NCBI GenBank assembly: GCA_964512985.1
Contig: CAZELI010000001.1
Coordinates: 124,001-188,000 of the forward strand
Origin: CAYPGT01 sp964512985
GTDB taxonomy: Bacteria; Cyanobacteriota; Vampirovibrionia; LMEP-6097
Direction of reading: 5' to 3'
DNA length: 64,000 nt
Below, piece by piece: positions 7,862 through 16,595 of this stretch (the stretch's first letter is position 1; the number at the start of each line of letters is the position of its first letter). Below the pieces are notes generated by a model. It did not search any database and was not told the origin of the DNA. It saw only the letters and a program-made list of their open reading frames with translations. The position numbers were made by a program, and so were the translations under genes.

Positions 7862-9186
7862 GCTCTATTTGAATTTTTAGAAAACCAAGCCACTAATGTC
7901 CCTTTTAAGCGTTTCCCCCCCGTTAAATGTTTGTCACTGGATGTAGCAAGCATCTCGGCAGTACGCATATCGTAGGCATAACGATCATTATCTGGATTTG
8001 AGTTGTGGCGATATTGTGCCAGATAATATTTGCAGGTTTTAACGGAAATATTATTGTCGGTGGATAGTCCAAAACCTCTACATATTAAAGGTCTAGCTTG
8101 ATAGATAGAACACTTGCCGCCTTCAAGAAATGGACAAGAGAATTTATAATCATGAGGATTTTCGGAGCCACGAAAATTATTTTCGGGTAATTCTTTATCT
8201 AGCACTTCTAATCGTGTACCGTATTTTTTTTCGTAGTCTTGTTGAATTAATTCAGCGCGCTGATGAATTTTCTCTATAGGATAATTATTTTCTGCAAGCC
8301 ACTTCTCTAGAAATTTAAACTCAGTAAATGTCATAGTCGGGAAAGTATTAGAACAACAATCGCTACACTGGAAATAATCGCAAGTCATAGTATATAGTCC
8401 AGCTTTGCGTTCTACTTCTCGCTGGATGGCATCGGTTTCAGCAAGAATCTTATCCCAATTATTTAGCACCTGATCTGGTGGATAGAAGCTGCTGTTAGCT
8501 TGTGATCGAATATGAGCAGCTGGTTCTATTGGTCTATAAACATCTCTATACTTCAGTAGAGCTGCTTCGGCTTGGGCAGAGTCGCCTATGGTTCTATAGA
8601 AGAAGGTTCTAAGGTAAGCTTGCTCTAATTCGTTCTCTTGATTTAGCTCATCGTTCTCAGTTATTACTAGAGGCTGATTTAATTCTTCTTCTAGTCTTTT
8701 ATATTCGTTTTCAATCTTGTTTTCTAGAATATATTTCCCGTAATAAAAAACTATTTCTGCTAATGCTGGCTTGAGAGCCCAGAGGCTCGCAGGTAAAGAC
8801 AAGCCACTAATGTTTTTAGATATGACATCATATAAGTCAACGATATGTGCGGAGATATTTTTAGAGATTTTTTTCCTGATATTTAATTCTTGTGAATGAA
8901 AGGGAAATATATCTTGGCTTGTAATGGCTTTAGCCATTACAAGTAGATTTAAGATCTTGACAGCTTTGATTTGATAACTAGCTACCAAACTAGGATCTTG
9001 GGTGAGTAAGTTCTCCAGGACATCGTTACGTCCTAATAAAAATAGTCCTAGGATTTTTAAATAATTTTCTGGATAATTTGGGTTCTTGTTTCGCTCTGCG
9101 TAATCTTTTAATTTTTGATTGAACTCATTTTTATCAAATGAATTTAAGCCAGATTCTCTTGGATTGATAGAGTCGAGGGATCGCAC
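7858..9186 (-). CDS. YkgJ-family cysteine-cluster protein with long N-terminal extension
   Basis: The C-terminal half of this 442-residue protein has the YkgJ/UPF0153 zinc- or iron-binding cysteine cluster: CDYFQCSDCCS (around residue 270), CPFLEGGKCSIYQARPLICR (around 350) and a final Cys in VKTCKYY. The family is thought to bind Zn or Fe; its biochemical role is unknown. The N-terminal 260 residues are helical and charged and I do not recognise them; they make the protein much longer than typical stand-alone members (about 100-250 residues). A divergent gene for a charged coiled-coil protein lies 94 bases away, with an inverted repeat between them. Confidence 0.75.
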   Translation of the reverse strand: MRSLDSINPRESGLNSFDKNEFNQKLKDYAERNKNPNYPENYLKILGLFLLGRNDVLENLLTQDPSLVASYQIKAVKILNLLVMAKAITSQDIFPFHSQELNIRKKISKNISAHIVDLYDVISKNISGLSLPASLWALKPALAEIVFYYGKYILENKIENEYKRLEEELNQPLVITENDELNQENELEQAYLRTFFYRTIGDSAQAEAALLKYRDVYRPIEPAAHIRSQANSSFYPPDQVLNNWDKILAETDAIQREVERKAGLYTMTCDYFQCSDCCSNTFPTMTFTEFKFLEKWLAENNYPIEKIHQRAELIQQDYEKKYGTRLEVLDKELPENNFRGSENPHDYKFSCPFLEGGKCSIYQARPLICRGFGLSTDNNISVKTCKYYLAQYRHNSNPDNDRYAYDMRTAEMLATSSDKHLTGGKRLKGTLVAWFSKNSNRA

Positions 9187-9217
9187 TTCATAAATAATAT
9201 ATTAAATCATTTTGTTT

Positions 9218-9250
9218 TGGGCCATTACTTAGTGGTTTGGCCTTGGCCCA
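9218..9250. promoter_or_regulatory. Inverted repeat between divergent genes
   Basis: TGGGCCA at 9218-9224 and TGGCCCA at 9244-9250 are perfect inverted repeats in the 94-base gap between the cysteine-cluster gene and the coiled-coil gene. It could be an operator serving both promoters or a simple hairpin; nothing further supports either. Confidence 0.3.
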
Positions 9251-9280
9251 TATCCAAATATAAGCTAAAATTAATCCGTT

Positions 9281-10363
9281 ATGTCAGCCCACTCCGTCTG
9301 TACAGTTTGCGGAGTCAAACTTACAGCTAAAAATAAAATCTCGTACCGCCCTAACTCATGTAGAGATTGTGAGTTGGAACGTAAACGTCTCTATTCATTA
9401 AAGCGTAAAGAAGATAATCAGAAGCGCTCTAAGTCCACTTCTAAATCAGTAGCATCTAAGAAAGCTAAAAAAACTAGTGTTAAGGCTAAACCTAAGAAAG
9501 CACTTGTTAAGTCTAAGAAAGCACCCGCTAAAAAAATCCTAAGCAAAACCAGGGCTAAAGATCAACAGAAAAGAGAGCGCGAACGTGAGAAGTTGCGTTT
9601 ACAGAAAGAAAGAGAACGCGAGAAGCTTCTTAAGCAACGTGAGCGTGAAAGACTTCAGAAAGAACGTGAAAGAGAACGTATTCTTAAGCAACGCGAACGT
9701 GAAAAATTACAAAGAGAGAAGGAGCATCAGCGTGAGCTCCAAAGACGTGAGCGTGAAAAAGAACAGCTTAAGAAAGATCGTGAGCGTGAGAAATTATTTA
9801 AGCTTAAAGAGAAGCAGAGACTTAAGGAAGAACTTAAGAAAGATCGTGAACAGAAGCGTTTAGAGCGTGAAAACGAAAAAGAGCAGAAACGTTTAGAGCG
9901 TGAAAGAGAAAAAGAACAAAAGAGATTTGAGAAAGAAGAAGCTAAACGTATAGCTGATGAAGACAAGAAAGAAAAAGCCAGAAGGAAAAAGCTTCTGGAT
10001 ATGAACATTATTACGGATGTACCTGATTATGCTCTTGCTGCTACTTCTAGTAAAGTTAAAACTAGAAGATTTGGTAAGAAGATAAGTAATAAAGCTCAGA
10101 TCGTTGAAGCTGATAAGACAGCTTTGGAAGATGCTAAAGCTTCTAAACTTGTTGTTCCTTTTAACCCTCGAGATGGTGTGACTGGTGAAATACTCAGAGC
10201 GCCTTCTGATACTCCTTGGGAAGGATCTAATTTTAAAATCGTTGGTGGTACCTTTGTGAATCATACAGACAATGATGTCGAAGAGAGCAGAGGTCCTACC
10301 GAAGATGAAGTTAAAGCTATTATTGAACGCATTAGACTAGAACATAAAACACGTAAAGAATAA
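9281..10363 (+). CDS. Zinc-ribbon plus long charged coiled-coil protein
   Basis: I do not recognise this 360-residue protein as a named family. Residues 7-31 contain two CxxC pairs (CTVCG and CRDC) that can form a small zinc ribbon. Residues 40-85 are Lys/Ala/Ser-rich, like histone tails. Residues 90-235 are an uninterrupted Arg/Glu/Lys coiled-coil built on repeats of the type REREK. Residues 240-360 form a separate, mostly ordered C-terminal region containing FNPRDGVTGEI and DTPWEGSNFKIVGG. The strong basic charge suggests nucleic-acid or ribosome contact, but this is inference. The start is the ATG followed by a conserved-looking Cys pair. Confidence 0.6.
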   Translation: MSAHSVCTVCGVKLTAKNKISYRPNSCRDCELERKRLYSLKRKEDNQKRSKSTSKSVASKKAKKTSVKAKPKKALVKSKKAPAKKILSKTRAKDQQKREREREKLRLQKEREREKLLKQRERERLQKERERERILKQREREKLQREKEHQRELQRREREKEQLKKDREREKLFKLKEKQRLKEELKKDREQKRLERENEKEQKRLEREREKEQKRFEKEEAKRIADEDKKEKARRKKLLDMNIITDVPDYALAATSSKVKTRRFGKKISNKAQIVEADKTALEDAKASKLVVPFNPRDGVTGEILRAPSDTPWEGSNFKIVGGTFVNHTDNDVEESRGPTEDEVKAIIERIRLEHKTRKE

Positions 10364-10451
10364 TACAATTTTTTTATTTATTATTTCTAATTTTCATTTT
10401 ATGTCGTGTTAGGGCTTTTTTATTCAGCCGCGCGCAGCGCAACCGCCGTGC

Positions 10452-10490
10452 AGCGGCGGAACCCACCTTCTCATCCCGAATAGGGATTTT
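10452..10490. repeat. Small interspersed repeat P3, copy 1, with GC-rich hairpin
   Basis: A CCGCCG/CGGCGG hairpin at 10443-10459 runs into GGCGGAACCCACCTTC then TCATCCCGAATAGGGATTTT. The second part recurs after the secretin operon partner gene (13437-13470), and a looser inverted copy is seen at 25907-25932. The 212-base gap between the coiled-coil gene and the secretin gene otherwise holds no gene that I can see. Confidence 0.5.
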
Positions 10491-10575
10491 AAATAAAAAT
10501 AGATGACTTCTGGATAAGTTAAGGGTTGGGAACTAAGGTATGACCTAGGCGTCATTCTTGTCGTAAGGCCTTATT

Positions 10576-12825
10576 ATGCGTAGAGTCACAAACCTCACCT
10601 TAACTTTAATAATATTATTTGGAACGGCGAGACCTGCGCTAACGAACTCGTTTGCACCAGCTCCATATAAACTTCAAGAGCAAGAATTAATCGCAGCAGT
10701 TTCCTTAGCTAAAACTCCATTCATTGCAGCTAAGCCAGTTGAGGAAGAAGATGATTGGGATGATGAAGAGGACTGGGACGACGATAATGGATTCTATGAA
10801 GAAGATGAAGAAGAGGACTATACTCCAGTCGTTAACCCTGCTGCTTCTAAACAAGTAACAGCTCCAACCGAAACTACCACCACGACAACCATTGCGCCTA
10901 CTGTGACAGCAAGTCCAGCTAAGCCAGTGGTAACAGCTCCAGCGAAAACGACCACCACCACTACTGTTACACCAACTGCAACAACTACGACAACAACCAC
11001 TACACCAGTGACAACAACTTCTACACTTGCAACTAAAGAAGCAAATGATGCAAAGGTAGACGCAGACTTAGCTGTCAAGGTTCAACGTGACTTAGAGAAG
11101 GCAGAGGCACAGAAAAGAACAAATTATGTCACGTTAGCTAATACCTTTGATAGAACCCCAGAAGATTTTGCTAGATTATATTCGCAGTATGGTGATTTAC
11201 TTGCAGGCTTAAACCCTGAAGACCCTAAAGATCTAAAAGAGATTGAGAAACTAATAGAGATAGTTGGAATACCTAAAAGAGAAAGAACTCCTCGTAAAGA
11301 AGCAACCCTGAAACAAGCTCCTAGTGAGGATCCTATAGTTAATTTCTCTGCTAGAAATATTGCTACCAGAGATGCATTTGCAACTTTAGCAAGAGTATCT
11401 GGTAAGAGTATAACTGTCAGCGGTTCTGTTCAGGATAGAGATACTATCTCTGTTGTTGAAATTAATAATCAGCCTTTTACTAAGGCATTTATGAGTTTAG
11501 TGGATGCTGCTGATGTAGACTTTCGTAGAAGCGGAGATAACTATACTATTCTCAAGAAACAAGGAGGCAAAGGAACTAGCTTGATAGCTGGCTTTGATAC
11601 TTCTGATATAGATTTAACCTTGCCACTTGAAGAGAGATACGCTGATCTTACTTATGATAATGAAGACCTATCGAGCATCATTAAAGACCTCGCTAATACT
11701 TATGGTGTGGATGTGGTAATGACTGCTAATCCTACCGACAGAATTACTCTTAAAGTTAGAGGCGTTAATATAGATGATGCTTTTGAATTACTGTTTGCAG
11801 GTAGTCAGTTTAATTACACTAAGAAGGGTGAGACCTATGTGGTTTATAGTTCTACTAATAAAAACTTCTCACTTGATAATAGAACGGTACTTTTTCCGCT
11901 TAAATACTTAGAAGCGCAGGAGGCTAATAAGTTATTGCCAGCTGAACTTAAAAATTTAGTACAAGTTAGTGCTAATCAGAACGCGTTTATCGCAGACGGT
12001 TCTAAACAACAATTAACTCAGCTCTATGATTTCATTCGAACTATCGACAAACCAATTCCACAAGTAGAATTGGTGGTGAAATTAGTAGAAGTCTCTAAGG
12101 ATTTTACTCAGACGCATAACATTTATCAAACGCCATTCTCTATTGGTAGAATCGGTACAACAACGACTACAACTGGGACTGGGACAGACACTACTACCGC
12201 TGCTCGTGGTTTTAACTTGCATATGGGTCCAGAGAATTGGGGAGTTTTTGCTAATACTCCTACTTTCTCACAAACAAATGCCAACGCACAGATCAAAGTT
12301 AATCAAAGATTGTTAGTAACGAGTGGCAAGAGCGCTAAGATTAATTTCGATCAAGATGTAAACGTAGTTTTAAATAAAGCTGGTTCGGTTGGAACTGGTT
12401 CTATTGCAGCTCAACAACAATCTATTAACAGAGTCACTGCAGGTAATTCTATGGATATCACTCCTATAGTAGGTGGTGGTGGCGTAGTGACGGTGAAGGT
12501 AGAGGTAGAAGTATCTGTCAACGGTACTATAGATGAAACTACTGGTGTACCTCAACAGACGGTTAGAAGAAGAATATCTTCTGAGATTCAAATCGTAAAT
12601 CATGAAACTATTGCTATTGGTGGATTATTTGATGACAGAAAAGGCTTTACTAGAAATAATGAGATTCCGATACTCAGTAAGATACCTATTATAGGGAGCT
12701 TGTTTGGTAATAATTCAAGAAATAAAAACCTAAGAGAGCTTCTAATACTTATTACTCCACATATTAGAACAGGAGATGAAGTGGAAGAAGTTTATTTACA
12801 AGCAGATGGAGCATCATATAAGTGA
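10576..12825 (+). CDS. Secretin (type II secretion / type IV pilus outer-membrane channel)
   Basis: A 749-residue secretin forming the outer-membrane pore of a type II secretion or type IV pilus system. The N-terminal 24 residues are a signal peptide. Residues 55-160 are an acidic stretch followed by a long Thr-rich linker. Two STN/N0-like domains follow (about 255-330 and 355-420), then an N1-type domain with VELVVKLVEVS (around 500). The secretin domain ends in the signature IPILSKIPIIGSLFG and a LRELLILITPHI strand. No other secretion or pilus gene is adjacent, so which machine it serves is unknown. The ATG has an AAGG ribosome site. Its stop overlaps the next gene's GTG by four bases. Confidence 0.9.
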   Translation: MRRVTNLTLTLIILFGTARPALTNSFAPAPYKLQEQELIAAVSLAKTPFIAAKPVEEEDDWDDEEDWDDDNGFYEEDEEEDYTPVVNPAASKQVTAPTETTTTTTIAPTVTASPAKPVVTAPAKTTTTTTVTPTATTTTTTTTPVTTTSTLATKEANDAKVDADLAVKVQRDLEKAEAQKRTNYVTLANTFDRTPEDFARLYSQYGDLLAGLNPEDPKDLKEIEKLIEIVGIPKRERTPRKEATLKQAPSEDPIVNFSARNIATRDAFATLARVSGKSITVSGSVQDRDTISVVEINNQPFTKAFMSLVDAADVDFRRSGDNYTILKKQGGKGTSLIAGFDTSDIDLTLPLEERYADLTYDNEDLSSIIKDLANTYGVDVVMTANPTDRITLKVRGVNIDDAFELLFAGSQFNYTKKGETYVVYSSTNKNFSLDNRTVLFPLKYLEAQEANKLLPAELKNLVQVSANQNAFIADGSKQQLTQLYDFIRTIDKPIPQVELVVKLVEVSKDFTQTHNIYQTPFSIGRIGTTTTTTGTGTDTTTAARGFNLHMGPENWGVFANTPTFSQTNANAQIKVNQRLLVTSGKSAKINFDQDVNVVLNKAGSVGTGSIAAQQQSINRVTAGNSMDITPIVGGGGVVTVKVEVEVSVNGTIDETTGVPQQTVRRRISSEIQIVNHETIAIGGLFDDRKGFTRNNEIPILSKIPIIGSLFGNNSRNKNLRELLILITPHIRTGDEVEEVYLQADGASYK

Positions 12826-13436
12826 GAAAATTTATACCATTAGTTGTAGTTATGTTCTTCTTGTCCTTAGCTCAACCAGCTAAAAGTTTTCTGGAATTTG
12901 AGCAATTTCTTATTCCGTTTAAAAAGAAACATATTCAAACAGTAAAAATTATTAATCATCCTGGTGTTCCAGTACAGATACTCAGTGCCCAAGTTGCTGA
13001 TAAAGGTTCTAGTAGGACTAAGACGTTGACTGGTATTTTTAATGATTTTAATGTACAGGTTCTCAATACTAGTGGTAAGGATGTGATGTCATATAGAGTT
13101 GCTTGGACGCTAAAACTCCCATTCCAGGATTGGGTTGACCAGAGGACTGAAGTGAATAGTATCGATTTATTGCTTGCTGGTAAAGAACAAACCTTACATT
13201 TTAAGAAGGATAAATATTTTCGAGATGATGCTTATTACTATGTAGAGATTATAAAAGTCCAGTTTAGTGATGAAGAAATCTGGGAAGCTCCTGAAATAGA
13301 AGAGACTCTGATACGAGCTGATAAAATTAAAGATGAAATAAACTCTATAGAAGAGAAATCTATAGAAAACATGAGCCTGGATGAAATTAAGCAGCAAATG
13401 CAACAAAGCACTAATGGTGCGGAATTAGTTAAATAA
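12822..13436 (+). CDS. Exported protein coupled to the secretin
   Basis: The 204-residue protein begins with a clear signal peptide (hydrophobic residues 5-20, cleavage near PAKS) and has no later membrane segment. The mature part is beta-rich up to about residue 150, followed by an acidic helical tail. I do not recognise the family. The GTG start lies within the last codons of the secretin gene (GTGA overlap), so the two are coupled, and a periplasmic or pilotin-like accessory role for the secretin is a reasonable guess. A P3-type repeat begins immediately at its stop codon, followed by 50 bases without a gene. Confidence 0.6.
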   Translation: MRKFIPLVVVMFFLSLAQPAKSFLEFEQFLIPFKKKHIQTVKIINHPGVPVQILSAQVADKGSSRTKTLTGIFNDFNVQVLNTSGKDVMSYRVAWTLKLPFQDWVDQRTEVNSIDLLLAGKEQTLHFKKDKYFRDDAYYYVEIIKVQFSDEEIWEAPEIEETLIRADKIKDEINSIEEKSIENMSLDEIKQQMQQSTNGAELVK

Positions 13437-13470
13437 GCGGAACCCCCTTCCCATCCCGGTTAGGGATTTT
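13437..13470. repeat. Small interspersed repeat P3, copy 2
   Basis: GCGGAACCCCCTTCCCATCC followed by CGGTTAGGGATTTT. It matches the copy at 10452-10490 at most positions, including the TAGGGATTTT end. It starts right after the stop codon of the secretin partner gene. Confidence 0.5.
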
Positions 13471-13518
13471 ATAATAAAGATCTAGGATGACTAATTACAA
13501 ATAAGTTAAAATGACAAT

Positions 13519-13722
13519 ATGCCTGAAGAAGAAGTTATAGACGCAGAGTCTAGTACCTTAAATAAGAACATGGGCCCTCTGGATCATTTACGCCATTTAC
13601 TTAATATCGGCTGGAGTCCAAACACGCCTTTAGTAGTGAAGTTTGTTGAGAAACATGGACTTGATGACGATGTGCGTGAACTAGTAAAAGAAATTCAAAG
13701 AAACAAGAATGCTAATGCATAG
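13519..13722 (+). CDS. Small conserved-looking protein of unknown function
   Basis: A 67-residue soluble, mostly helical, acidic protein. Its middle (GPLDHLRHLLNIGWSPNTPL) looks like a folded core rather than random sequence. The 3' end overlaps the following recombinase-like gene by 14 bases, which argues that both are real and made together. I recognise no family. It could be a small partner of the recombinase-like protein; nothing in the sequence proves that. Confidence 0.5.
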   Translation: MPEEEVIDAESSTLNKNMGPLDHLRHLLNIGWSPNTPLVVKFVEKHGLDDDVRELVKEIQRNKNANA

Positions 13723-14533
13723 TAATTACATCCTCAATGAAGAATTATTAAAATATTTCATTCAATATTTAGAAGAGAATACTAATAAATCAGCAGGCAC
13801 TATTGCAAACATTAATAGAGATATAAGAGCTTTTATTGATTACCTTAGAGACTGTGATGATGCCAGTATCCAAGCTAAATTTATCACTCGTTATATTAAT
13901 GAACTTGAAGAGCAATATATGGAATCAAGTTTTATTTCTAAGTTAAGTAGCTTGCGTCAGTTTGTTAATTGGTTGAATTTAGACAATAATCCTTTCTGGA
14001 AGCTTAAGTTCTCCTTTAACCATGAAGCTTTGAACTATTATAAAGAGAACGAGATCTTTGATAGGTTTACTGATGTTTTTAGCTATGAGCTATTGGTGAT
14101 TCGTATGATTTATGAATTGTATCTTTCGCAAGATGAATTAGTTGCTTTAAATTTAGAGAATTATAATTTAGCGAGTAATAGTTTTAATTATAGAGATAGT
14201 AGAATAGAGATCTCTGATAATTTGGCTAATCTTATGAGAATATATTTGAAAGAATATAGACCTAAGTTAGTTCCTGAAACTCAATCTGTGACGTTGAAAG
14301 ACCCCTTATTTATAGATCCTGATGTACCTAAAATCCTGCAAAGTAATGAATTGAAACATACTTACTTAAAGCGCAGTAGAATTATGAATCTTTTAGACCA
14401 AGGTTTAAGCTTAGAAGAGATAGAAGAGAAGCTTGCTATTAAGCTAAGTAATTTTTATAGACCTTTTGTTAAAGAGCAAGATTATAGACTTGCTAAAGCT
14501 TATAAAGACTTTCATCCAAGGGCAGGGCTCTAA
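13709..14533 (+). CDS. Degenerate XerC/XerD-like tyrosine recombinase homologue
   Basis: The 274-residue protein has the overall plan of a Xer recombinase. Residues 1-95 match a SAM-like core-binding domain (a TIANINRDIRAFIDYLR segment, as in Xer N-termini). The C-terminal part aligns with the catalytic domain, with LKHTYLKRSRIMNLLDQGLS standing where Xer proteins have LRHTFATHLLEQG. The first catalytic Arg is missing (YLSQDELVALN replaces the usual GLRVSEL), the HxxR pair is altered, and no Tyr nucleophile sits in the expected context. It probably no longer cuts DNA and may serve as a DNA-binding or regulatory paralogue. It overlaps the gene upstream and the convergent gene downstream. Confidence 0.6.
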   Translation: MLMHSNYILNEELLKYFIQYLEENTNKSAGTIANINRDIRAFIDYLRDCDDASIQAKFITRYINELEEQYMESSFISKLSSLRQFVNWLNLDNNPFWKLKFSFNHEALNYYKENEIFDRFTDVFSYELLVIRMIYELYLSQDELVALNLENYNLASNSFNYRDSRIEISDNLANLMRIYLKEYRPKLVPETQSVTLKDPLFIDPDVPKILQSNELKHTYLKRSRIMNLLDQGLSLEEIEEKLAIKLSNFYRPFVKEQDYRLAKAYKDFHPRAGL

Positions 14534-14769
14534 TTCTTACTAGTAATTTCCAAAGCTTTCTCAAGTGTTTTGATCTTAGATTCTAATTGTTTCACTTGAT
14601 CGCTTAGTACTTCGTTTTTAAGTTTGAGATCATTTCCAGAGCCTGTTAGCACAGAGGATTTAGACTGAGATTTATTGCGGATTAGTAAACCAATAACCAA
14701 ACCGATGATTAGACCAATAATTAATGGTAAGCCAAATTGGATAATTAGATCTAGGTAATGAGTGTCCAT
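14530..14769 (-). CDS. Small membrane-anchored coiled-coil protein
   Basis: A 79-residue protein with one N-terminal transmembrane helix (about residues 8-30, rich in Gly/Ile/Leu with GxxxG spacing) and a C-terminal coiled-coil (about 48-78). Such architecture suits a small scaffold or division/envelope factor, but no family is recognised. It overlaps the convergent recombinase-like gene by four bases and lies 22 bases downstream of frmA on the same strand, so it may be the last gene of that transcript. Confidence 0.5.
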   Translation of the reverse strand: MDTHYLDLIIQFGLPLIIGLIIGLVIGLLIRNKSQSKSSVLTGSGNDLKLKNEVLSDQVKQLESKIKTLEKALEITSKN

Positions 14770-14791
14770 TAAAATAAATTATATCATTACC

Positions 14792-15901
14792 CTAAAACCT
14801 AATCACAGACCTAATACTCTTACCTTCTTTCATGTACTTGAAGGCGTCATTAATATCCTCAAGCTTCATTTCAAAGCTCACCATATCATCTAAATTAATC
14901 TCACCAGAGATATATTTATCTACGAAGCCTGGTAACTGACTCCGTCCCTTAACCCCACCAAACGCAGAGCCTTTCCAAACCCTACCCGTGACTAATTGAA
15001 AAGGTCTAGTACTTATTTCTTCGCCAGCGCCTGCTACTCCTATAATAATGGATTGTCCCCAACCCTTATGACAGCACTCTAAAGCTGCACGCATAAGCTT
15101 AACGTTACCAACACACTCGAATGAATAATCCACTCCACCATCGGTCATTTCTATAATTCTCTCTTGAATAGAACGCTCTTGGTCATTAGGATTCAAGCAA
15201 TCAGTCGCGCCTAATTGTTTGGCTATAGTAAATTTATCTGGATTAATATCGATAGCAATGATTCTTCCTGCTTTAGCCATCTTCGCTCCCTGAATCACTG
15301 ATAGTCCTATACCACCGAGTCCAAACACCGCAATGCTTGCGCCTGCTTCTACCTTAGCTGTGTTTAATACAGCACCGATTCCAGTTGTGACTCCACAACC
15401 TAATAAACAAATCTTCTCTAAAGGTGCATTAGGATTGACTTTTGCAAGGGATATCTCTGCTACTACAGTATATTCTGCAAAGGTTGAAGTTCCCATATAA
15501 TGATAAATTGGCTTCCCATCTTTCGAGAATCTACTAGTACCATCAGGCATCAAACCCTTACCTTGAGTTTCTCGGATCTTTTGGCAGAGGTTAGTTTTAC
15601 CTGACTTACAGAACTTACACTCGCCGCATTCTGGTATATAAAGAGGGATCACATGATCACCTACCTTCAGAGTAGTCACGCCCTCTCCTACTGCTTCTAC
15701 AATGCCGCCACCTTCGTGACCAAGTATTACAGGGAAGATTCCTTCTGGATCAGCTCCTGATAAAGTATAAGCATCCGTATGACAAACACCAGAAGCAATG
15801 ATCTTTACTAGTACTTCTCCCTTATGGGGAGCTTCTAGATCTACTTCTTCGATTGATAATGGTTGATTGGCATTCCAGGCTACAGCAGCTTTGATTTTCA
15901 T
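14792..15901 (-). CDS. frmA: S-(hydroxymethyl)glutathione dehydrogenase / class III alcohol dehydrogenase
   Basis: This zinc-dependent dehydrogenase oxidises the adduct of formaldehyde and glutathione, using NAD, and also reduces S-nitrosoglutathione. The 369-residue length is typical. Catalytic zinc ligands are in GVCHTD (around residue 39) and GHEGGG (around 61). The structural zinc lobe is CGECKFCKSGKTNLC (around 91). The Rossmann motif GLGGIGL is around 193. Class III identity is supported by the high similarity of the N-terminal lobe and by the GCGVTTGIGA segment. A pair of inverted CAATTG-containing boxes lies upstream, between it and a divergent exported-protein gene. Confidence 0.93.
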   Translation of the reverse strand: MKIKAAVAWNANQPLSIEEVDLEAPHKGEVLVKIIASGVCHTDAYTLSGADPEGIFPVILGHEGGGIVEAVGEGVTTLKVGDHVIPLYIPECGECKFCKSGKTNLCQKIRETQGKGLMPDGTSRFSKDGKPIYHYMGTSTFAEYTVVAEISLAKVNPNAPLEKICLLGCGVTTGIGAVLNTAKVEAGASIAVFGLGGIGLSVIQGAKMAKAGRIIAIDINPDKFTIAKQLGATDCLNPNDQERSIQERIIEMTDGGVDYSFECVGNVKLMRAALECCHKGWGQSIIIGVAGAGEEISTRPFQLVTGRVWKGSAFGGVKGRSQLPGFVDKYISGEINLDDMVSFEMKLEDINDAFKYMKEGKSIRSVIRF

Positions 15902-15935
15902 ACAATCTATGATAATACACCTTTACCAACCTGAT

Positions 15936-15967
15936 AACAATTGCCATACATATCTAGGACAATTGTT
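15936..15967. promoter_or_regulatory. Inverted repeat between frmA and divergent gene
   Basis: AACAATTG (15936-15943) and CAATTGTT (15960-15967) are perfect inverted repeats 16 bases apart in the 83-base divergent intergenic region. A TATAAT at 15973-15978 lies seven bases before the first codon of the rightward gene, so the boxes cover its promoter. An operator is plausible but unproven. Confidence 0.35.
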
Positions 15968-15984
15968 CGTACTATAATTATTTG

Positions 15985-16524
15985 ATGAGCAAACATATTA
16001 TTTTATTAACTATTAGTCTTCTTTTCATTTCGAATACAATGGTTTTTTCTAAACACGATGAGGGTAATAGTAAATCAAAAAATCCTAATCAGCAAAACGC
16101 TTTTAGAGAAGACCATCCAGTTTTTGGTGATGGTAAAAAGCATCCGGTTCACGATGACAAAGTGATCGGCAAATATAAACATAACTCTTATACAAATGAT
16201 AGTCATGAGAAATATAAAGAATCAAATACCATCAGTAGTCTTGATAGAACAAGAATAAATAATTTGATTGAAGATATTGATAACTTATTTACTGAAAGAG
16301 AAAAATTACAAACAACAAAAGCTAAACTCAAAAATTATTTAAGTTCTCAACCAGAAGGCTTTACTGCTACATGGAAAAGGACTAGGCTTAAAATAGTTAA
16401 TAGCCAATTAGCAGCTAATAAAAAACAATTGATAAAAGCTATTGATAAGCTTGCAATCTTAAGCGCTAATGATGCAGACTTGAGTAGACGAGTTGGAAAT
16501 TACAACAAAAGAATAAACAGGTAA
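15985..16524 (+). CDS. Exported basic protein of unknown function
   Basis: I chose the ATG at 15985; a TTG directly before it is in frame. The 179-residue product has a signal peptide (hydrophobic residues 6-20) and no further membrane segment. The region after it is rich in His, Lys, Asp and Asn (about residues 25-80) and probably disordered. Residues 90-175 form helices with charged coiled-coil character. No family is recognised. It is divergently placed from frmA and is followed by the HEPN/MNT toxin-antitoxin pair. Confidence 0.5.
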   Translation: MSKHIILLTISLLFISNTMVFSKHDEGNSKSKNPNQQNAFREDHPVFGDGKKHPVHDDKVIGKYKHNSYTNDSHEKYKESNTISSLDRTRINNLIEDIDNLFTEREKLQTTKAKLKNYLSSQPEGFTATWKRTRLKIVNSQLAANKKQLIKAIDKLAILSANDADLSRRVGNYNKRINR

Positions 16525-16595
16525 TTAAGAAACGTAAATTAAAATAGGGCAGCTTGATTAACGAATATAGTTCTCAAGGTAGTATAATTATTGAT

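Noticed and set aside
9727..10264. Two open frames opposite the charged coiled-coil gene
   Set aside because: Repetitive AAA/GAA/CGT codons leave the complementary frames open by chance; their Ser/Phe/Leu composition is an artefact.
10818..11078. Val-rich open frame on the minus strand opposite the secretin linker
   Set aside because: It is the complement of the Thr codons of the secretin's Thr-rich linker and has no start context or homology features.
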